Part shown: positions 32,367 through 39,691 of the stretch, one piece after another
How positions within the stretch are numbered: position 1 is the first letter of the stretch
Layout of the letters: the number at the start of each line of letters is the position of its first letter
Assembly: GCA_020050685.1 (NCBI GenBank)
Contig: JAGVKG010000068.1
Coordinates: 1-52,594 of the forward strand
DNA: 52,594 bases
Direction of reading: 5' to 3'
Origin: Candidatus Obscuribacterales bacterium
GTDB lineage: Bacteria; Cyanobacteriota; Vampirovibrionia; Obscuribacterales; Obscuribacteraceae
Notes under the pieces: generated by a model
Told to the model about the DNA's origin: nothing
The model's database searches: none
Seen by the model: the letters and a program-made list of their open reading frames with translations, nothing else
Made by a program: the position numbers and the translations under genes

Positions 32367-33215
32367 ATGACAATTGAAATTATAACTTCACCAATAGATA
32401 ATGCGATTTTACGTTTGAATATTTACGCTGGAAAAATTCTTCGTTTGCCAGCAACGGAGGCAAGCAGAGATCTAGTGGGTGAGATTATTCAAATTGTAGA
32501 AAAGGAATTTGGTGAAGAGTATCGCAAAGCCCAATTTCGACTCTCGTTCGATCAGTTTAAACAAGCTGTCTTAAGAACAAAAAAACAAATTTACAACAAT
32601 CAAGAGCTTTTGAGTAAATTGTCTAGAGTGATTACCAATGTCGGCTTTACGCTTGAAGAAAATGCTATTGATCCCATTCGTGTTCGTACTGTTCCCCATG
32701 GTGCTCATGAAACTGAGAATTCAGCACCGGCATTTATATTTCACAGGGACACATGGTTGGCCAACCCACAAGCACAAATCAACTGGTGGATCCCCCTGCA
32801 TGATGTCAGTGAGCAGGAGACTTTTAGTCTCTATCCAGGCTACTTCAGTAAAGCCATTGCTAACAGTTCCAACAATTTTGATTATGCGCAATGGGTCAAA
32901 GTTGTCGGCTTCAACAATTCGTATGCCAATCCGAGCCAGGCAAATTTATATCCGACGATAACTGGTGACGAGCCGAATGATAATGAGGCTCTGAAATTCT
33001 CTGCAAGTGCTGGCGATATCATAATCTTTTCCGGAGCCCATCTTCATAGGACCAATCATAATTCGTCCGGAAGCACACGGTTCAGCATTGACTTTCGCAC
33101 CGTTAACCTTGACGATCACCAAAGCAATATTGGTGCCCCTAATGCAGATAGTCGATGCAGTGGATCTGCCTTGGTTGATTACCTTCAACCAAATCACGCT
33201 CTGTCAACTGTTTGA
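32367..33215 (+). CDS. Fe(II)/2-oxoglutarate-dependent dioxygenase (PhyH-like)
   Basis: 282 aa. The facial triad is visible: His126 and Asp128 in FIFHRDTWLANP, and a distal His (225 or 227) in FSGAHLHRTNHNSSG. Arg238 in TRFSIDFRTV is placed to bind 2-oxoglutarate. QINWWIPLHDV lies between them, as in phytanoyl-CoA-dioxygenase-like enzymes. Such enzymes hydroxylate, desaturate or halogenate small molecules; Asp128 argues against halogenation. Strong GAGGAGGG before the ATG. Last gene of the operon, ending 10 bp from a convergent small gene. Confidence 0.88.
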   Translation: MTIEIITSPIDNAILRLNIYAGKILRLPATEASRDLVGEIIQIVEKEFGEEYRKAQFRLSFDQFKQAVLRTKKQIYNNQELLSKLSRVITNVGFTLEENAIDPIRVRTVPHGAHETENSAPAFIFHRDTWLANPQAQINWWIPLHDVSEQETFSLYPGYFSKAIANSSNNFDYAQWVKVVGFNNSYANPSQANLYPTITGDEPNDNEALKFSASAGDIIIFSGAHLHRTNHNSSGSTRFSIDFRTVNLDDHQSNIGAPNADSRCSGSALVDYLQPNHALSTV

Positions 33216-33225
33216 GAAATGAAAC

Positions 33226-33453
33226 TTAAGTCTCTGCTTCCAATGCCTTGATCATCAGCATTCTGGCGTACACGCCATAAGGAACTCTCACCTTATCTGC
33301 TCTTGCCAGCAATTCCTTCATAATTTCTTCATCGAGACGAAACTCAACTTTGCCTCGGTTGATGATCCGAGATCGAGCATCTGTTTTAGTCCTAGCAATG
33401 CGTTTGTCTAGATCGGATGGTCTGGTAATTTTGCTTTTCCTAAGTTCTTTCAT
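33226..33453 (-). CDS. small RHH-like DNA-binding protein (paralogue of 23365-23643)
   Basis: 75 aa. The core (NRGKVEFRLDEEIMKELLARA, then KVRVPYGVYARMLMIKAL) matches the protein at 23365-23643, while the basic N-terminus (MKELRKSKITRPSDLDKRIARTK) differs. GAGGAA precedes the ATG. It converges on the dioxygenase gene with a 10-bp gap. A ribbon-helix-helix-type regulator or orphan antitoxin is likely; the target is unknown. Confidence 0.7.
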   Translation of the reverse strand: MKELRKSKITRPSDLDKRIARTKTDARSRIINRGKVEFRLDEEIMKELLARADKVRVPYGVYARMLMIKALEAET

Positions 33454-33622
33454 ATTTCCTCAAAGACGCTCTTGTTATGTGAAAGCGAATTCCACAGCCT
33501 CTTCATCTATCATATTATTCTGTCTGACAAGGGCTGTCAAAACCAGCCAGCGTCGGACAGATTAAATATCCCAAGTGCCACGATGTTAAAACACTGCGAT
33601 GTGTCAGAGATTAGGTGAATGC

Positions 33623-33638
33623 TTCCCATTAATGGGAA
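33623..33638. repeat. 16-bp perfect palindrome
   Basis: TTCCCATTAATGGGAA in the 324-bp gene-free stretch 33454-33777. It could be a regulator site for the small RHH-like gene or a fortuitous palindrome. Apart from the hairpin at 33739-33772, I see nothing else convincing in this stretch. Confidence 0.4.
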
Positions 33639-33738
33639 TGAACAGGCACCTATTCGTTCCTTGTCATGATTGCTGGACTTGACGCGTGCCAAAGTATGTG
33701 TTATTTGTTGGAGTATAAGGACTGGGGATTCCCGGTCG

Positions 33739-33772
33739 ACCAGCAGTTCTGACAGATGTCGGAGCTGCTGGT
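33739..33772 (-). terminator. hairpin after the DUF3800 gene
   Basis: ACCAGCAG (33739-33746) pairs with CTGCTGGT (33765-33772), continuing through TTCTGAC and GTCGGAG to a 15-bp stem with two G-T pairs and an AGAT loop. It begins 6 bases after the minus-strand stop codon. No T-run follows on that strand, so the mechanism is uncertain. Confidence 0.55.
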
Positions 33773-33777
33773 TTGTA

Positions 33778-34509
33778 TCATGGGAAAATCTTCAAACCGA
33801 TCTCTTGACCTTTTCGCTTATAGAATTTGTCTTTGAAGACTAGAAATGAGGCATTATCGGCACTCGGATTAATGATCCACCGCGCCGTAGGATAAGCTAC
33901 CAAATCAGCTAATTGTGTTCCCACAACATTCATGGACTTGCTACGAAAAAGCAATTCAAATTTGATTTTGCGAAATCGTGAAGAATCAAAAAAGGAAGTG
34001 CCTTGGTTAATTATGTTGAGAAAAGAAAGCTGCAATTGCTTGTCTTCTGATTTTCCTCGCGCTTCAGCAACGATTTTAATTTCTTTCTGTCCGCAATCCT
34101 CTAGCAATTGCAATAACCTCTCTAATGCAAAAGTTAGTGCAAGGTCATAGGGATTATTTGCATTGTGTCCATAACGATCACTGAGTTGCTCCTTGCGAAT
34201 TGCACTACATATAAGTGAGTAGTTACTGTTTCCTATGATCTGATTCAAACGTTCATAGAATGGTTTTCTGGCCTCCGCCTTTGCGAGAAAGGCAAAATCT
34301 CTTTGTGCCTTTCTTATATCTCGTGAATGAAGAATGACAGCCTCATGTCCCCAGTAGTCCATCTTTAACTGATAAATTGAAGGCACTATAATTTGGGCGT
34401 AATGGCTACAATCAGTCACCAGTAACATCAATAAAAATACTGGAAATCCAGGATCGATTGATGTCAAAGAATGATCGCCAGTTTCATCTAAATAAGCTAT
34501 CAGAGTCAT
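33778..34509 (-). CDS. DUF3800 domain protein
   Basis: 243 aa. Typical DUF3800 pattern: LIAYLDETGDHS at the N-terminus (acidic DE-x-GD), HSRDIRKAQRDF near residue 60, RYGHNANNPYDLALTFALERL, and a C-terminal VVGTQLADLVAYPTARWI. The conserved acidic residues suggest an RNase-H-like nuclease fold; biochemical function is not established to my knowledge. GAGGA precedes the ATG. Such genes are scattered, often near mobile or defence loci, and this one sits alone beside gene-poor DNA, so it is probably accessory. Confidence 0.88.
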   Translation of the reverse strand: MTLIAYLDETGDHSLTSIDPGFPVFLLMLLVTDCSHYAQIIVPSIYQLKMDYWGHEAVILHSRDIRKAQRDFAFLAKAEARKPFYERLNQIIGNSNYSLICSAIRKEQLSDRYGHNANNPYDLALTFALERLLQLLEDCGQKEIKIVAEARGKSEDKQLQLSFLNIINQGTSFFDSSRFRKIKFELLFRSKSMNVVGTQLADLVAYPTARWIINPSADNASFLVFKDKFYKRKGQEIGLKIFP

Positions 34510-34584
34510 GTTGTCCTCTAACTAACCATGAGATGACGCCGAGTTCGGTAAGATGTGCCTGACTTAGTGACGACGTAGTTAATA

Positions 34585-35610
34585 TTAGCCGAAAAATACT
34601 GAGGCGACATCATAAAGGCCCATATCGAGAGTCTTTAATTTGCCCACTCCGGCTTCGACTGGCACGTCGACGATTTGTCCGCCGTTTAGTGCCACCATTC
34701 TGCCGAATTTTTTCGCGTGTACCAGATCGCAGGCGGCGACGCCGAAGCGTGTTGCCAGCACTCTATCGAATGCAGTTGGTGAACCACCGCGTTGAGTGTG
34801 TCCGAGCACCACGGCTCTGGTTTCAAACTTGGTTTCTTTCTCAATATGTTTGGCTAGGCGATCGCCGATTCCACCCAGAATCACGTGACCGAAGGCATCC
34901 TTCTCATCGGTTTTGAGCACTTCTTCGTCAGAAAGCTTTGCGCCTTCGGCGACAACGACGATGGAATAATTGCAGCCATTGGTGTGTCTGCGTTTAATTG
35001 ACGCCACAACATCGGCAATCTTTGTTGCCTTCTCCGGAACGAGGATATAATCAGCACCACCAGCGATACCACCGTAACAAGCGATCCAACCGGCGTGTCT
35101 GCCCATTACTTCGCAAACAAGAACGCGATTGTGCGATTCCGCTGTCGTGTGCAAGCGGTCAATTGCTTCGGTGACTATGCTCACTGCTGTATCAAATCCA
35201 AAAGTAAAATCGGTTGCATCCAAATCGTTGTCAATCGTCTTAGGAACGCAGACAACATTCAAATTATGTTCGAGGCTCATCTTGTGAGCAACACCGCAAG
35301 TGTCTTCACCGCCAACAGCAATCAAAGCATCGAGCTTGTTGGCTGCCATAGACTTCATGATTTTCTCCGGCCCACCTTCAACTTTGAAAGGATTGGTACG
35401 CGAGGTGCGAATAATTGTCCCGCCTTTTTGCACCAGACCCACGGTCGAATCAATTGTCAAAGGCATCGTGTTGTTCTCAATAGGACCGCGCCAGCCCTCA
35501 AGAAAACCAATCACCTCCGAACCTTGGGCTGTGGCCTTTCGCACCACCGCTCTAATCACTGCGTTTAGTCCTGGAGCATCGCCGCCGCCTGTCAGAATGC
35601 CAATTCGCAT
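34585..35610 (-). CDS. pfkA: 6-phosphofructokinase, pyrophosphate-type signature
   Basis: Phosphorylates fructose 6-phosphate in glycolysis. 341 aa, bacterial short form. Residues 100-104 read GGEDT instead of the GGDGS of ATP enzymes, and 123-129 read PKTIDND instead of PGTIDND. The Asp103/Lys124 pair is the known mark of pyrophosphate-dependent, reversible enzymes such as the Amycolatopsis one. Other motifs: GILTGGGDAPGLNAV, EVMGRHAGWIA and LGHTQRGGSPTAFDR. I therefore infer PPi as donor. Start ATG at 35608-35610. Confidence 0.93.
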   Translation of the reverse strand: MRIGILTGGGDAPGLNAVIRAVVRKATAQGSEVIGFLEGWRGPIENNTMPLTIDSTVGLVQKGGTIIRTSRTNPFKVEGGPEKIMKSMAANKLDALIAVGGEDTCGVAHKMSLEHNLNVVCVPKTIDNDLDATDFTFGFDTAVSIVTEAIDRLHTTAESHNRVLVCEVMGRHAGWIACYGGIAGGADYILVPEKATKIADVVASIKRRHTNGCNYSIVVVAEGAKLSDEEVLKTDEKDAFGHVILGGIGDRLAKHIEKETKFETRAVVLGHTQRGGSPTAFDRVLATRFGVAACDLVHAKKFGRMVALNGGQIVDVPVEAGVGKLKTLDMGLYDVASVFFG

Positions 35611-35661
35611 AATCTATTGCCTCGCAACTCGTGGTAATTCACTGGGAGATTCGATAAGTTT

Positions 35662-35699
35662 GAGAGATCCATCTCAAGAGGCTCGTTCAAATTTGAGCC
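35662..35699. repeat. two small hairpins between pfkA and sucC
   Basis: TTGAGA/TCTCAA and GGCTC/GAGCC inverted repeats lie about 50-90 bp upstream of the pfkA start and 190 bp before sucC. They could be 5' UTR structures. No convincing promoter was identified in 35611-35884. Confidence 0.3.
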
Positions 35700-35884
35700 A
35701 AGCCCCATAAAGATATCCATAAAAGGCGCGACTAACTTTAGAAATGACTAAAGGTCTCATCTATATACTGCAACTGGCATGGCAATGATCTACACTTTTT
35801 GAGGACTTTTCCCAAGCTTTCTCAGGGCGACTTTGAACTGAGTCTTTGGAACTGGCACTTTTTACCCATGAGGGAGACAAGAAA

Positions 35885-37015
35885 TTGAATCTTTACGAAT
35901 ACGAAGCCAAGCGCATTTTTGCTGAATATGGCATAACTACTAGCCCAGGCGTCAGAATTACTAAACCTGAGGAATTGCGCAAAATACATTTTGGCTATCC
36001 GCTCACGCTCAAGTGCCAAGTTCTGGTTGGCGGTCGCGGCAAAGCCGGCGGTATAAAATTCGCCAAAGATTTAAAAGAAGGCGAATCATTAGCAGCTCAA
36101 TTGTTGGCTCTTGAAATCAAAGGCTGCAAAACAGAAAGTTTGCTAATTGAACCAAAAGCCAGCATCAAAAGAGAACTCTACTTGGCAGTCACCTTGGATC
36201 GCGGACGTGGCTGTCCGATTTTCATCGGCTCGGCTGAAGGTGGAATTGAAATTGAATCATCGGAAAATGTCATAACTGTTCCGGTGCCAGGAAAATTCCA
36301 ACCGTACATTGCGCGCGATTTGGCTAAGAAGCTTGGCTTCAGCGGTGCTCTCTTCAACAAGATTGCCGACTGCGCCACCAAGCTCTACAAATTGTTTGAA
36401 GAGCTTGATCTTGATCTGGCGGAAATCAATCCACTCGTGATCACCGAAGGTGATGATGTTTTGGCGCTCGATGGCAAAATCATTGTTAATGACGATGCAA
36501 TCGGCAGACAAAAACGTTTTACTGGCTGGCAAGAAAAACACTTGACCGATATGAGTGTCAGAGAAGGTCGGGCCAAGTTGGCTGGATTGAATCTGGTAGA
36601 ACTCGATGGAAATATCGGCATCATTTGTAACGGTGCCGGCTTGACCATGGCAACAATGGACATGGTGAAAAAATTTGGTGGCAGACCAGCAAACTTCTTA
36701 GATGCTGGTGGTGGCTCCGATGCAGAAAAGACACTTTTTGCTCTGGAAATCGTCAATGAAAATCCGGATATCGAAGTAATTCTGCTCAATATCTTGGGTG
36801 GTATCACTGCCTGCGATGAAGTGGCAAAGGCACTTGTTGAATTTAGGAAGAAACATCCGAATCGCAAAATGTCTGTGCGCTTGCGTGGCAACAACCAGGA
36901 TGTGGCAGCAAAAATGCTTGCTGACTCTGGTCTTAAGCTCATTGCTGATGTGGAAGCAGCTGTCAAAGACGCTGTTGCCCAAGCAAACAGTAAGACACCG
37001 GTTGGTGTGAAATAA
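35885..37015 (+). CDS. sucC: succinate--CoA ligase, beta subunit
   Basis: TCA-cycle enzyme interconverting succinyl-CoA and succinate with nucleotide triphosphate formation. I start it at TTG 35885, which has GGGAG 8-12 bases upstream and gives the family N-terminus MNLYEYEAKRIFAEYGI; an upstream TTG at 35846 would add 13 unconserved residues. 376 aa. ATP-grasp domain with KCQVLVGGRGKAGGIKFA, LEINPLV and DGKI. The C-terminal ligase domain has GAGLTMATMDM and FLDAGGGSDAEK. sucD follows after 47 bp. Confidence 0.95.
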   Translation: MNLYEYEAKRIFAEYGITTSPGVRITKPEELRKIHFGYPLTLKCQVLVGGRGKAGGIKFAKDLKEGESLAAQLLALEIKGCKTESLLIEPKASIKRELYLAVTLDRGRGCPIFIGSAEGGIEIESSENVITVPVPGKFQPYIARDLAKKLGFSGALFNKIADCATKLYKLFEELDLDLAEINPLVITEGDDVLALDGKIIVNDDAIGRQKRFTGWQEKHLTDMSVREGRAKLAGLNLVELDGNIGIICNGAGLTMATMDMVKKFGGRPANFLDAGGGSDAEKTLFALEIVNENPDIEVILLNILGGITACDEVAKALVEFRKKHPNRKMSVRLRGNNQDVAAKMLADSGLKLIADVEAAVKDAVAQANSKTPVGVK

Positions 37016-37062
37016 CCCAAACAAGTATCAAGAACAAAACCAAAATATTTGGAGATTGAGAA

Positions 37063-37944
37063 GTGATTTTAATTGATAAAAATACAAAGATTATTGTCCA
37101 AGGTGTGACAGGCAAAATGGGTGCTTCACACACCAAAAGAATGTTGGAGTACGGCACCAAGATTGTTGGTGGTGTCACTCCTGGTAAAGGCGGCGAAAGT
37201 ATTCATGGCATTCCCGTGTTTGATACTGTCGCAGAAGCAATGTCTGCCACTGGTGCAACAGTGTCTGTGATTTTTGTGCCACCATATCTCTGTCTCGATG
37301 CCGGCGCCGAAGCCATTGATGCTGGTTGCGAATTGGTAGTCGTAATTACCGAGGGAATTCCTCCGCAAGATACGGCTAAGTTAATTGCCCATGCAAAAGC
37401 CAAAGGCACACGCGTAGTCGGACCAAACTGCCCAGGTTTGATCACTCCCGGACAATGCTTGATTGGCATTCTTCCTGGTGTGATTTTTAAACCAGGTCCG
37501 GTTGGCATGATTAGTCGTTCGGGAACGCTTACTTATGAAGTAGCCCTTGGTCTAACAGACGCTGGCCTTGGTCAATCGACTTGTGTTGGCATTGGTGGCG
37601 ACCCGATTAAAGGACTTGGTTATGCCGAGTTACTCACGGCCTTCAATGACGATCCGGCAACGGAAGTAATTGTCTTGATTGGTGAAATTGGTGGTACTGC
37701 GGAAGAAGAAGCGGCTGCGTTCATTAAAGAGAACATCCGCAAACCGGTAGTCGCTTATATTGCCGGCCAAACTGCACCGCCCGGCAAGCGTATGGGACAC
37801 GCCGGTGCGATCATTTCCGGTGGCAAGGGTACCGCCGAATCCAAGATGAAGGCCTTCAAGGATGCCGGAGTATCTGTGGCAACGACGCCCTTGGAAGTTG
37901 TCGATGCCGTAAAAAAGTGCTGTAAACAACCAGTCACGAAATAA
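37063..37944 (+). CDS. sucD: succinate--CoA ligase, alpha subunit
   Basis: 293 aa with GTG start at 37063 (TTGGAG about 10 bases upstream). It binds CoA and carries the phosphorylated histidine, here in [19 protein letters not shown]-terminal CoA-binding Rossmann: [17 protein letters not shown], then [19 protein letters not shown]; also GPNCPGLI and [10 protein letters not shown]. Forms the SucCD complex with the preceding gene and is followed by a strong terminator. Confidence 0.97.
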   Translation: MILIDKNTKIIVQGVTGKMGASHTKRMLEYGTKIVGGVTPGKGGESIHGIPVFDTVAEAMSATGATVSVIFVPPYLCLDAGAEAIDAGCELVVVITEGIPPQDTAKLIAHAKAKGTRVVGPNCPGLITPGQCLIGILPGVIFKPGPVGMISRSGTLTYEVALGLTDAGLGQSTCVGIGGDPIKGLGYAELLTAFNDDPATEVIVLIGEIGGTAEEEAAAFIKENIRKPVVAYIAGQTAPPGKRMGHAGAIISGGKGTAESKMKAFKDAGVSVATTPLEVVDAVKKCCKQPVTK

Positions 37945-37978
37945 TTCTCGAAAGTTCATCTTTCGGGAGCAAGTAATT

Positions 37979-38008
37979 AAACTGCCACGCAAGTGGCAGT
38001 TTTCTTTT
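37979..38008 (+). terminator. sucCD terminator
   Basis: AACTGCCAC-GCAA-GTGGCAGTT: 10-bp stem (37979-37988 with 37993-38002), GCAA tetraloop, then T-rich TTTCTTTT. A textbook intrinsic terminator 35 bp after sucD. Confidence 0.93.
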
Positions 38009-38047
38009 GGGCGATTTGGCGTGCTGGCGGTGTTCTAAAGACCGATA

Positions 38048-38073
38048 ATTGGGGCGGGCGGCCCCGATTTTTC
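38048..38073 (+). terminator. second intrinsic terminator
   Basis: GGGGC (38051-38055) pairs with GCCCC (38061-38065), extended by A-T and G-T pairs, followed by GATTTTTCATTTT. It lies between the sucCD terminator and the patatin gene and may back up the first. Confidence 0.65.
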
Positions 38074-38190
38074 ATTTTGGTACTAGCCAGTTGATCGCTC
38101 TGGCGCTAGACTGAGTCTGGATATTTGCTCAAAGTGAGATTGATATCTCTCGATTACGGGCAAATATAAGGTGATAAATGAAGGCATCCT

Positions 38191-39108
38191 ATGACTACGG
38201 AAACCAAAAGTAAAAGAGCATTAGTATTACCTGGCGGTGGGGGACGGGGAGCCTATCAGGTAGGCGTAATCAAAGCCCTTAAAGAATACGGCCTTCACTT
38301 TGATATGGTTTTTGGCACTTCAATCGGTGCGCTCAATGCCACGCTGTTTTGCCAGGACTCTATTCGCCGCTTAGAAGAATTGTGGACGAGCATGCGTCCC
38401 AAAGACATTTTTCGCCTGCCGTCAGCGCCCCATATTGGTGGCATGATTCTCGGATCAGCCTTGGGTCTTTTAGATACTACGCCGCTGGAAGAACTTTTGC
38501 GCCGCGAAATTGACCTGCAAAAATTGAAAGCGAGCAAGACCAAACTTGGATTTGTCACGACTGATTTGTGCTCGTTAGAAACGAAGCTAATTACAATGGA
38601 CACGATTATGTCCACAAATGAATTGATTGACGGACTGATGGCCACATCGGCTGTGCCGCTTGCTTTTCCACCGCGTCACTTGCATGGCAAAGGACTTTGG
38701 GTGGATGGGGGACTTGTGCGTAATACACCGCTTCAAGCTGCTCTCAATGAAGGTGCCACGGAAATATTTATGGTGCTTTTGCACCCAGAAACAATTGACG
38801 CTTGTCCTACGAACTTATTTCAGGTATTGGTGCGTTGTCTGGACATTCTCTTGGATGCCTCTGCCCGTAAGGAAATTGAATCAGCACAACTATTCAATCG
38901 TTTGATTGAAAGTGGTGCTCGGGAAGCGGAAGGCAGGCACTTGGTCAAGATCCACGTAATACAACCACGCAAGCCGGTGAATACAACTTTGTTGGAAATC
39001 GATCCGGAGCGCTCACGTTTCTTAGTGAAATTAGGCTATCAAGATGCACTTGATCAACTTGCCACCATTTACCAAGACAAAGCCGCCGAGGAAGTGATTA
39101 TGTCTTAG
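38191..39108 (+). CDS. patatin-like phospholipase
   Basis: 305 aa. Serine lipid acyl hydrolase fold with the oxyanion motif LPGGGGRGAYQVGV (residues 11-24), nucleophile Ser in FGTSIGALNA, and catalytic Asp in WVDGGLVRNTPLQAA. No signal peptide or membrane anchor, so it is cytosolic or peripheral. It stands alone, after the sucD terminators. The substrate is not predictable beyond lipid esters. The ATG at 38191 has AGGCATCC about 6 bases upstream, a weak ribosome binding site. Confidence 0.9.
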   Translation: MTTETKSKRALVLPGGGGRGAYQVGVIKALKEYGLHFDMVFGTSIGALNATLFCQDSIRRLEELWTSMRPKDIFRLPSAPHIGGMILGSALGLLDTTPLEELLRREIDLQKLKASKTKLGFVTTDLCSLETKLITMDTIMSTNELIDGLMATSAVPLAFPPRHLHGKGLWVDGGLVRNTPLQAALNEGATEIFMVLLHPETIDACPTNLFQVLVRCLDILLDASARKEIESAQLFNRLIESGAREAEGRHLVKIHVIQPRKPVNTTLLEIDPERSRFLVKLGYQDALDQLATIYQDKAAEEVIMS

Positions 39109-39119
39109 TCAGCAAACCC

Positions 39120-39133
39120 CAGCGTAACGCAGC
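39120..39133. repeat. copy of the 14-mer found at 282-295 (inverted)
   Basis: CAGCGTAACGCAGC, exact reverse complement of 282-295, in the 43-bp gap between the convergent patatin and flavin-reductase genes. Confidence 0.35.
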
Positions 39134-39151
39134 GCTAAAAAAAGATACTAT

Positions 39152-39679
39152 CTAATACCCAAAACCACTTTTGCGCAGGTGTACCATCGGCTCGTCGCAA
39201 TTGAGCAATTGCCCTTCAAAAACTTCGCCAAGGACGACGACGTGATCGCCTGCTTCCACTAGCGTGCGGGTCTTGCAATGCATGTAAGCAACGCTATCGG
39301 CAATCACTGGTCCGGCATTGCTGTTGGGGATCAATGTTAAGCCTTCAAAGCGATCCATGCCTTCGACAAATGGTTTGGCAAAATTCTTGAATGCTTGCTG
39401 GTTTTGTTTGGACAAAACGTTGACAGTAAACTTTTTGCCGATAATTAAGGAGTTGAGAATATTTCTGTCTTTGTGCACAGCCACAGTGATGATCGGCGGC
39501 TCAAAAGCTGCTTGTCCGATCCAAGATGCCATGATTCCATCCTTGATACCACTTTGTTCGACAGTAACAATATAAACGCCGCTGGCAATTCGCCCGATTG
39601 CTTTGCCAACTGCCTCTTTGTCAAACTCGTTCATTTGATTAACTACCTGTCCTGCTTGTGGTACATCGGTAACTGTCAT
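39152..39679 (-). CDS. flavin reductase-like (FMN-binding split barrel) protein
   Basis: 175 aa. Matches the Flavin_Reduct domain: AVGKAIGRIASGVYIVTVEQ, GIMASWIGQAAFEPPIITVAV, FTVNVLSKQNQQAFKNFAKP and DHVVVLGEVFEGQL. Such proteins bind FMN and reduce flavins with NAD(P)H. Similar domains form the C-terminus of cyanobacterial flavodiiron proteins, but no diiron partner is fused or adjacent here. Start ATG at 39677-39679. It lies 12 bp downstream of the yvcK stop and may be co-transcribed with it. Confidence 0.9.
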   Translation of the reverse strand: MTVTDVPQAGQVVNQMNEFDKEAVGKAIGRIASGVYIVTVEQSGIKDGIMASWIGQAAFEPPIITVAVHKDRNILNSLIIGKKFTVNVLSKQNQQAFKNFAKPFVEGMDRFEGLTLIPNSNAGPVIADSVAYMHCKTRTLVEAGDHVVVLGEVFEGQLLNCDEPMVHLRKSGFGY

Positions 39680-39691
39680 TTGTTTCTCCTC

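Noticed and set aside
35095-35568. 157-codon + strand frame
   Set aside because: Lies wholly antisense to the well-conserved phosphofructokinase gene; its product has no recognisable features.
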